Origin: Anaerolineales bacterium | GTDB lineage: Bacteria > Chloroflexota > Anaerolineae > 4572-78 > J111 | Assembly (NCBI GenBank): GCA_012032575.1 | Contig: JAAUSP010000186.1 | Location: forward strand, 1 to 12,462 | Direction: 5' to 3' | DNA length: 12,462 nucleotides | Shown here: positions 6,895 through 12,462 of the stretch, one piece after another | Layout of the letters: each line of letters starts with the position of its first letter | How positions within the stretch are numbered: position 1 is the first letter of the stretch | Notes under the pieces: generated by a model | What the model was told of the DNA's origin: nothing | The model's input: only the letters and a program-made list of their open reading frames with translations | Database searches by the model: none | Made by a program: the position numbers and the translations under genes

Positions 6895-6921
6895 AATTAT
6901 CAATCCATTTTGTTGAGTAAT

Positions 6922-8535
6922 TTAGAACTTAGACTCGAGCAGGTGATAACCCGACTCGCGGTGGATAAAGAAAAGCTTTTCGTAGGTACGCGGCTCAAGC
7001 TCGGTCCCCCCTTCCGGCACTTCGTCCCACCAAACGGTTATCGTCAGCTTCTTTAGATCGGTCTGCCAATCTTCAACGGCCAGGGTGATATCACCGTTAT
7101 AGAAGTTGTTGTCTTCTTTTTCGCTTTCCCGATCAACGGCTTCTTTCATCTCAGCCAAAATTTCACCCAACCGGCCTGAAGGATAGGTGGCGGAATCACT
7201 GGCGGTATAGTTACCCACAACCAATTGCTCGTAGGGGATTTCTCTAACTTCACCCACCCCTTCTTCGGGAATGAACTCCTGGATCAACTCAACCGGCGGC
7301 GGCGCCGCCACGCCCCACAGACCGGTCCCCATATAAGTGAGCACAACCATGAAAACCGAGGTCAACAGACCTACGGTTATGCCCACCTTACGATTTTTAG
7401 CTAATCGGCTGGGGCCTGGGTCAATGTAGGGCACGGCAAAGAGAACCAGAAAAATAATGGTTGGAATAACCACGCCCCACAGAGTCTTCTCACCCAGTTT
7501 GAGCATCCCTTGCAGCCACAGGAAATACCAGGGAGCCGTAGTGTGCAGCGGTGTTTTTAACGGGTCGGCGTGATGCTCTAAAACGGCGGAGTAACCAAAA
7601 ACCATATAGATAATCATCCCAGCAATCAGAACCGCCGACCACATAATTTCACTGGTTATCAAATCAGGGATGAGATCTATTTTTCGTTTGGCTGCCGCAA
7701 CTTGTTCAGGTGGCGCTTCGCCTTCTTCAATCACAGCCGGCAGCGAGATGCTGTGCTCACGCGAAACTTTGTAATAATGAATACTGATGAAAATGATGGT
7801 CAGCAGCGGCAGCATGAAAACGTGCAACAGGTAAAACCTGAGCAGCCCGCCGGCCCCAATATCCTGCGACCCGCGCAAAATCAGGTTAACCTGATACCCG
7901 ATCAGCGGCGCTGCTTCGGCCATACTGGTGCCGATAGTCACCGCCCACAGGGCCAATTGGTCCCACGGCAGCAGGTAACCGCTAAAGCTGAGGAACAGGG
8001 TAAGCAGCAGCAGCACCATCCCGGTCAGCCAGGTAAACTGCCGGGGGTGTTTATAAGACCCCGTAAAGTAAACCCTGACCATATGCAGAGTGACCGCAAT
8101 CACCATCAACTCGGCCCCCAGCCGGTGGAAGTCGCGCAGAAATTTGCCAAAGTTGACGTTGCTCAGGATGTTAAGCATGTCATAATAGGCTACGGTAGGC
8201 GAGGGGGTATAATAAACCATCAAAATCAAACCGGTAATGGTTTCGATAATAAACAACAACGTCGAGAAAAGACCCAGGCGGAAGGTATGGGTGAGCCAGG
8301 TTGAGCCTTCCTGGTAAAACTTGGGCCGGATGTGAAGCATAAACGACTTGACCTGGGCCCGATAACGCGGATTGGGTTTTTCAGTCGGCGGGTCGCCTCT
8401 GAGCAAAGCGCGTAATTCTTTTGGCCCAATCCCGGCCAGAACGGCGCGAGTGGTTTCGTCAATTTTGTCGCTGACGGCTTGTTTGACACCCTTTTGAGTC
8501 AGGTTTTGCCAAAAGCCCATGCCAGGAATATACAT
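6922..8535 (-). CDS. Cytochrome b subunit of a bc-type (b6-like) quinol oxidoreductase
   Basis: 537 residues, an unsplit cytochrome b (b6 part plus subunit-IV-like part). Haem-ligand histidines are H137 and H151 (DFHRLGA...LHMVR) and H238 and H253 (YLLHVF...SIHYY). The 14 and 15 residue spacings match the cytochrome b6 pattern. Membrane helices lie at about 86-108, 139-157, 170-190, 232-252, 298-316, 352-370 and 385-405. The quinol-site PEWY motif reads APWYFLW at about 334-340. A 75-residue amphipathic N-terminal part and a soluble C-terminal extension of about 125 residues (from 411) flank the core. It sits between the Rieske and cytochrome c genes, with 37 and 27 nt gaps. AGGAGG stands 12 nt before the ATG. 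It oxidises (mena)quinol and moves electrons to the Rieske centre and across the membrane. Confidence 0.95.
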   Translation of the reverse strand: MYIPGMGFWQNLTQKGVKQAVSDKIDETTRAVLAGIGPKELRALLRGDPPTEKPNPRYRAQVKSFMLHIRPKFYQEGSTWLTHTFRLGLFSTLLFIIETITGLILMVYYTPSPTVAYYDMLNILSNVNFGKFLRDFHRLGAELMVIAVTLHMVRVYFTGSYKHPRQFTWLTGMVLLLLTLFLSFSGYLLPWDQLALWAVTIGTSMAEAAPLIGYQVNLILRGSQDIGAGGLLRFYLLHVFMLPLLTIIFISIHYYKVSREHSISLPAVIEEGEAPPEQVAAAKRKIDLIPDLITSEIMWSAVLIAGMIIYMVFGYSAVLEHHADPLKTPLHTTAPWYFLWLQGMLKLGEKTLWGVVIPTIIFLVLFAVPYIDPGPSRLAKNRKVGITVGLLTSVFMVVLTYMGTGLWGVAAPPPVELIQEFIPEEGVGEVREIPYEQLVVGNYTASDSATYPSGRLGEILAEMKEAVDRESEKEDNNFYNGDITLAVEDWQTDLKKLTITVWWDEVPEGGTELEPRTYEKLFFIHRESGYHLLESKF

Positions 8536-8572
8536 ACGCCTACTTATCCTCCTTAAATGATCTCACACTAAC

Positions 8573-9493
8573 TTATGCCGGAACCAAAACTCCCGGACCT
8601 AAAATTCTTCGCCCTGTATCAATAACCAACTTTTCGTCACCATTTATAACCAAAGGATTGCCATCCAAATCGGTTTCTTTGATTGACCCATCGGGCGCAA
8701 TTGCCTGAATCACAAAGCGGTCCAAACTGCGCCGGGCCGGGCCTTCAATATATTCGCCCCAAAGCTGGAATTTTGATCCATGACACGGACATTCAAAACG
8801 ATTGGTCATATCTATCCACTCATACAAACAGCCCAGATGAGTGCAAACTTTGTAAATGGCTATAATCCCTTTCTGCGGCTGACCGTTGAATTCGGTATCC
8901 ACATTGACCAGCCAGAATTTACCATCCACATAAGCTTTTGGCCCGGCGTTAACTTCGGGCAGGGCGCCGGTGGCATCACCAATGGGGAAACTACCACCGA
9001 ATTCCCCCTCTTTAAAGTTAGGGAAGGCAAACCACAAGCTCAGGCCAACCCCCTGGAGCGTCACCAGGGCAATCGAGGCCAGCCAGGCATAGTTGAGAAA
9101 TTCACGCCGGGTAATCCGGGAGTCAACTTTTTCCGGCGCAGACGGAGCGGCTTTGGCCGCGGCCGGCTTGGGCGCGGCGGCAGGTTTGGGCGCGGGAGCA
9201 GATTTTTCAGCGGCTGCCGGCGCCGCAGGCTTGGGCGCAGGAGCGCCGGCTGCTTTGGCTGCTTTAGCTGCCAGAAAAGCCTCACGCTGAGCCTTTAATT
9301 CTTCAGGACTTTTTTTAGCTGCCGCTGCGGGTGCAGAGGCGACCGCCGGAGCTTCAATGGCGGGTTCGGGCGGGGTTTCGGCAGGGGTAGATGGAGCCGG
9401 TGGCGGCACGTCCTGCCCGGCAGCTTTCGCCGCCTTACGAGCCAGCCAGGCTTCTCGTTGCGCTTGAATTTCTTCAGGTGTCTTTGCTGACAT
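8573..9493 (-). CDS. Rieske 2Fe-2S iron-sulfur subunit with long Ala/Pro/Lys N-terminal extension
   Basis: 306 residues. The C-terminal Rieske domain has C217-T-H219-L-G-C222 and C235-P-C237-H238-G-S240, so both cluster ligand pairs and the disulfide cysteines are present. A twin-arginine-like anchor, SRITRREFLNYAWLAS, with RR at 129-130, precedes the membrane helix (about 136-157), consistent with Tat-dependent insertion, as known for Rieske proteins. Before it lies an unusual cytoplasmic stretch of about 125 residues rich in Ala, Pro and Lys. It contains two copies of a 22-residue unit (5-26 and 62-83, core AQREA[WF]LA.KAAKAAG). AAAGGA lies about 10 nt before the ATG. First gene of the operon, it has a good promoter. 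It takes an electron from quinol at the cytochrome b site and gives it to the cytochrome c subunit. Confidence 0.95.
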   Translation of the reverse strand: MSAKTPEEIQAQREAWLARKAAKAAGQDVPPPAPSTPAETPPEPAIEAPAVASAPAAAAKKSPEELKAQREAFLAAKAAKAAGAPAPKPAAPAAAEKSAPAPKPAAAPKPAAAKAAPSAPEKVDSRITRREFLNYAWLASIALVTLQGVGLSLWFAFPNFKEGEFGGSFPIGDATGALPEVNAGPKAYVDGKFWLVNVDTEFNGQPQKGIIAIYKVCTHLGCLYEWIDMTNRFECPCHGSKFQLWGEYIEGPARRSLDRFVIQAIAPDGSIKETDLDGNPLVINGDEKLVIDTGRRILGPGVLVPA

Positions 9494-9586
9494 AGGCCAA
9501 ATATCCTTTCCTCGCTGACATGGTTATTTGAGTCCGGGTTTTAATGATAAACTAATGGGTTTTATTTTTGGGCTTATGGGCGTGCG

Positions 9587-9615
9587 ATTATAACACGCTC
9601 AAAATTAAATGGCAA
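9587..9615 (-). promoter_or_regulatory. Promoter of the Rieske-cytochrome operon
   Basis: Minus strand TTGCCA (9610-9615), 17 nt, then a perfect TATAAT (9587-9592) that also has the extended -10 TGn (TGTTATAAT). The leader to the Rieske ATG is about 85 nt. This is the best-looking promoter in the window together with the one at 5662-5690. Confidence 0.8.
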
Positions 9616-9848
9616 GCCAATATGTTACAATTTGCACGAATGAACGCACGATTAAACCTGTGAAGTTTTCGGAGTCTAAAAGGGAGTTGATCTGTCAAAG
9701 CCAAACCAGCATCGGCTAATTGCGCTCGCCGTCTATTTTACCACATTAGAAATAACAGACAAAAACAATGTATTATTTTGCACAATGCCATCTCCCATGC
9801 CTCCTTGATAAGTTTGCTCAAATGACAAACATGAGTCAGAATCACAGT
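9616..9848. other. Intergenic region between the divergent Rieske operon and mannose-6-phosphate isomerase gene
   Basis: The full gap is 9494-9848. Apart from the Rieske promoter, no RNA gene, repeat or strong hairpin was recognised. For the plus-strand gene a possible -10 TATTAT (9771-9776) has only a weak TTAGAA 19 nt upstream. On the minus strand TTGTCT-N16-TAAAAT around 9733-9761 might be a second upstream promoter. Both are low confidence. Confidence 0.4.
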
Positions 9849-10859
9849 ATGGAAAAAACAATTTATCCCCTCACCTTTACCCCTGTTTTTCGTGACTATA
9901 TTTGGGGTGGGCGCAACCTTGAAACCAAGTTTGGCCGCGCGTTCGCCCCCGGCATCATCGCCGAGAGTTGGGAAATATCGGGCCATCCCTCCTCGCCGAC
10001 AACGGTTGAAAATGGCCCCCTGGCCGGTCAAACCTTGCCCCAGGTTTTGGACGCGCTCGGTCCGGATTTGGTCGGGTCTCACTCGCAGGCCATGCTGGAC
10101 CGGGGCAAATTTCCGCTGCTGCTAAAATTACTCGACGCTACCCAACCCCTCTCGGTGCAGGTCCACCCCAACGACGACTACGCCGACCGCCACGAAAACG
10201 GCGAGCTGGGCAAAACCGAAATGTGGTACATCCTCCACGCCGAGCCGGACGCCTATCTGATCTACGGCCTCAAACCCGGCGTCAGCCCTACCTCTTTCCG
10301 CCAGGCCCTCGCAGCGGGCAAGCTGGAAACCTGCCTCCACCAACTGCCGGTCAAAGCCGGCGACTCCGTTTTTATTCCCGCCGGCTCGGTCCATGCCATT
10401 ATGGGCGGGATCATGCTGGCCGAAATCCAGCAAAATTCCGATACCACCTATCGCGTTTACGATTGGAACCGGCTGGGGCCGGATGGCCAGCCCCGGCCTC
10501 TACACGTAGACAAAGCCATCGCGGTGACAAACTTCGCCCAGGTGGAGCCGGGTCAGTTTCAGCCTCAGTTGCTCGAAGAAAACACCGGCCTGCGCCGCGA
10601 AATCATTACTGCCTGCCCCTACTTTAATGTCGAACGAGTCGCTTTCAAGCAAGCAGGCGCGAAATTCACGGGGCGCTGCGATGGCAGCACCTTTGAAATT
10701 TGGGGCATTATGTCCGGGCTGGGTCGGGTCGGCTGGGGCGCAGACGAGGCGCTTGAACTGCCCGCGATTCGTTTCACTTTGCTCCCGGCAGCCCTCGGCG
10801 ACTTCGAGATCGAAGCCCTGGAACCGGCGGTTTTTCTGCGGGCGTATGTGCCGGGTTGA
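9849..10859 (+). CDS. manA: Mannose-6-phosphate isomerase, class I (short type)
   Basis: 336 residues from ATG 9849, chosen because family members begin close to the motif YPLTFTPVFRDYIWGG. Upstream in-frame ATGs at 9768, 9822 and 9831 would add unconserved residues, and none has a clear ribosome site. Zinc ligands expected for the family are visible: Q104 and H106 in QVHPND, E124 in GKTEMWYIL, and H182 in IPAGSVHAI. The active-site segment IQQNSDTTYRVYDWNR is at 193-208. It interconverts fructose-6-phosphate and mannose-6-phosphate, feeding GDP-mannose for polysaccharide or compatible-solute synthesis, or mannose use. Length is near the 315-residue short bacterial form. It precedes proA by 55 nt in the same direction, probably co-transcribed, with no metabolic link between them. 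Confidence 0.93.
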   Translation: MEKTIYPLTFTPVFRDYIWGGRNLETKFGRAFAPGIIAESWEISGHPSSPTTVENGPLAGQTLPQVLDALGPDLVGSHSQAMLDRGKFPLLLKLLDATQPLSVQVHPNDDYADRHENGELGKTEMWYILHAEPDAYLIYGLKPGVSPTSFRQALAAGKLETCLHQLPVKAGDSVFIPAGSVHAIMGGIMLAEIQQNSDTTYRVYDWNRLGPDGQPRPLHVDKAIAVTNFAQVEPGQFQPQLLEENTGLRREIITACPYFNVERVAFKQAGAKFTGRCDGSTFEIWGIMSGLGRVGWGADEALELPAIRFTLLPAALGDFEIEALEPAVFLRAYVPG

Positions 10860-10914
10860 TAGTGAACAGGTTATTTATTCCACGATCCTGAGTTAGGCAA
10901 AGGATAAAGCACTT

Positions 10915-12173
10915 ATGGATAACGAACTGCTGAACAAAGGTCAGGCGGCCAAAAAGGCAGCCCGCGCACTGGCGACGCTCGATACAGCCACCAAACACAA
11001 GGCCCTCAAAATCATAGCCGAAACCATTATGGAGCAGGAGCCAATTATCCTGGAGGCCAACGACAAGGATATTGACGCGGGCCGGGCCAACGGCCTGAGC
11101 GAGGCCCTGCTCGACCGGCTGCTGCTGACCCCCACCCGGCTGGAAAGCATGGCCAATGATGTCAAATCCATCATCAACCTGCCCGACCCGGTAGGCGAAG
11201 AGTTCGAGAGCCGCCGCCTGCCCAATAGTTTACGGGTCAGCAAACGGCGCATCCCCATTGGCGTCATCGGCGTTATTTATGAAAGCCGCCCCAATGTGAC
11301 CATTGATATATCGGCCCTCTGCCTCAAAAGCGGCAATGCCGCCATTTTGCGCGGAGGCAAAGAAGCCGCTCATTCCAATCGCGCCCTGGCCGAAGCAGTG
11401 CGGCTGGGCTGCGGCGCAGCCGGTATCCCCACCGAGGCATCCAGCTCATCGAGTCAACCGACCGCGAATTGATCAAAGAGATGCTGCGGGCCAACGGTCT
11501 GATTGATATGATTATCCCCCGCGGCGGCGCAGCCCTGCACCAGTTCGCCATCGAAAACGCCACCGTGCCGGTCATCACCGGCGGCATGGGCATCTGCCAT
11601 GTCTATGTGGACGTAGCCGCCGATTTGACCAAAGTCGCGCCGATTGTCGTCAACGCCAAAGTGCAGCGGCCCTCGGTTTGCAATGCGATGGATACGCTGC
11701 TGGTCCACCAGACCGTTGCTCCGCAAATTCTGCCCCGCGTGGCCGACGCCTGGGCCGAACACAACGTCGAAATTCGCTGCGACCCGCGCGCGTTGGCCAT
11801 TCTGGAAGACCACCCCGCCGTCAAACCGGCCGGTCCCGCCGACTTCGACACCGAATTTATGGCCCTGATTGCCGCCATCAAAGTGGTGGACAGCCTGGAC
11901 GAGGCCCTCGACCACATTTACACTCACGGCAGCAGCCACACCGACGCCATCATCACCGAAGATTACAGCGCCGCCATGCGCTTTGTCAACGAGGTCAACT
12001 CCGCCGCCGTGCTGGTCAACGCCAGCACCCGCTTCAACGACGGCGGGCAGTTTGGCCTGGGCGCGGAAGTAGCCGTCAGCACCCAACCGCTGCACGCCCG
12101 CGGCCCGATGGGTTTGAAAGAGTTGACCACCTACAAATGGGTTGTTTTGGGCAGCGGACAGGTCCGGCCCTGA
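10915..12173 (+). CDS. proA: Gamma-glutamyl phosphate reductase, split by one apparent frameshift
   Basis: It reduces gamma-glutamyl phosphate to glutamate semialdehyde with NADPH, the second step of proline synthesis. The first frame (from ATG 10915, AAAGGA 10 nt upstream) covers residues 1-175, with [19 protein letters not shown] and [14 protein letters not shown]. It then reads a spurious Ser-rich tail and stops at 11470-11472. The second frame resumes at ATC 11439 with [16 protein letters not shown] and continues through IPRGG, PVITGG, the catalytic-cysteine segment [13 protein letters not shown], and the C-terminal [20 protein letters not shown]. Adding one base near 11437-11438 fuses them into 419 residues, close to the 417 of E. 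coli ProA. All landmark residues are present, so a consensus error is more likely than decay. proB is not in the window. Confidence 0.93.
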
Positions 12174-12183
12174 TGATGAAAAT

Positions 12184-12270
12184 ACGTAACGCAGAGAATA
12201 CAAAGAAGGCACAGAGTGCTTTCTCCGTGTTCCTCCGTGAGAACTCTGCGTAACTCTGTGTAATTTTTTT
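12184..12270. repeat. Intergenic inverted-repeat element (cgcagag/cacagag type) ending in a T tract
   Basis: The arms cgcagag (12190-12196) and cacagag (12210-12216) have complements ctctgcg (12244-12250) and ctctgtg (12254-12260), followed by seven T (12264-12270). The element begins 11 nt after the proA stop. It resembles the 'acgcagagaacacaaag' intergenic repeats widespread in environmental genomes (general knowledge), and may act as a terminator for the manA-proA unit. Confidence 0.6.
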
Positions 12271-12315
12271 CAAGGGAGTGTTCACGAGTCTGGACACGCC
12301 ACCAGCGATGAAAAA

Positions 12316-12376
12316 CCCTCACCCCGTCGCTGGCGCGACTCCCCTCTCCCAGTGGGAGGAGGGGTTGGGGTGAGGC
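12316..12376. repeat. C-rich/G-rich palindromic intergenic element
   Basis: The outer arms cctcacccc (12317-12325) and ggggtgagg (12367-12375) are perfect complements. The inner arms cccctctccc (12341-12350) and gggaggagggg (12354-12364) pair with one bulged G around AGT. This matches the 'ccctcaccccc...ctctccc' type of dispersed palindromic repeat known from many bacterial genomes (general knowledge). It ends 25 nt before the next start codon. Confidence 0.6.
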
Positions 12377-12400
12377 TATTTTTGAGGAGTCCCCCCACCA

Positions 12401-12462
12401 ATGACCGACAAAAAAACCGAACTCAAACAAAAACTGGCTCAGACCCGCGCCGAATTGGAAGC
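12401..12462 (+). CDS. N-terminal fragment of an unidentified gene
   Basis: ATG with GAGGAG 11 nt upstream, open for 20 codons to the window edge, reading MTDKKTELKQKLAQTRAELE and then a partial codon. The peptide is charged and helical with heptad-like leucines. Such openings occur in DinB-like four-helix proteins and in many coiled-coil proteins, so no family can be assigned from it. The ribosome site and the position after an intergenic element support a real gene start. Confidence 0.55.
   Translation, partial: MTDKKTELKQKLAQTRAELE

Noticed and set aside
7702..8304. A 200-codon open frame antisense to cytochrome b
   Set aside because: It lies across the haem-histidine and membrane-helix region of cytochrome b; its Gln/Pro/Asn-rich product is a typical antisense artefact.
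9768..9848. A 27-residue N-terminal extension of mannose-6-phosphate isomerase
   Set aside because: It has no ribosome site and the possible -10 at 9771-9776 would lie inside it; the family N-terminus begins at MEKTIYPLTF (9849).
11454..12212. A 252-codon open frame antisense to proA (minus strand)
   Set aside because: Its composition (long runs of Gly, Val, His, Asp) mirrors the G+C-rich proA codons, and the sense strand is an obvious ProA.
1..12462. CRISPR array, tRNA, rRNA, integrase or transposase
   Set aside because: None was recognised; the repeats present are short inverted elements without regular spacers.

Overview
The window looks like a chromosomal segment of an uncultured bacterium, most probably a member of the Chloroflexota. 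This is inference. It rests on a membrane-anchored AAA-type ATPase with a Thr/Pro 'TPTATPTATP' linker, G+C-rich coding DNA with many TTG/GTG starts, and intergenic inverted-repeat elements of a type common in large environmental genomes. No rRNA, tRNA, CRISPR array, transposase or phage gene was seen.

Layout. (1) 1-1399 (-): 3'-truncated ATPase with a winged-helix region, one membrane segment and the start of an extracytoplasmic linker. (2) 1555-1595: a hairpin of TTGTGAA-type repeats that covers the 3' end of the next gene. (3) 4413-1581 (-): a compact three-gene operon encoding a PLP-dependent alpha-oxoamine synthase, a diacylglycerol/sphingosine-kinase-fold lipid kinase and a SAM methyltransferase. 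It has its own promoter and a 15-nt palindrome in its leader. (4) 5573-4518 (-): a small cupin followed by radC. (5) 5574-5726: a divergent promoter region with two well-spaced promoters. (6) 5727-6065 (+): an SCP2-like small protein, separated by a bidirectional terminator from (7) 9493-6142 (-): a Rieske / cytochrome b / dihaem cytochrome c operon, which is a quinol-oxidising bc-type complex with an extended -10 promoter upstream. (8) 9849-12173 (+): mannose-6-phosphate isomerase, then gamma-glutamyl phosphate reductase (proA). (9) 12174-12400: two palindromic intergenic elements. (10) 12401-end (+): the first 20 codons of another gene.

How the genes fit together. The Rieske, cytochrome b and cytochrome c genes encode successive redox subunits of one respiratory complex. 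The synthase, kinase and methyltransferase plausibly act in sequence on one amino-lipid or long-chain-base product; this is the most interesting functional hypothesis here. The others are housekeeping genes (proline and mannose-6-phosphate metabolism, RadC).

A quality warning. Three genes (lipid kinase, cupin, proA) each carry a single-nucleotide frameshift. Correcting it restores a normal family C-terminus and, for the two genes upstream of a close neighbour, normal spacing to that neighbour. Three such events in 12 kb point first to consensus-sequence indels, although real pseudogenisation or slippage cannot be excluded from the sequence alone. These genes are annotated over their reconstructed extents.
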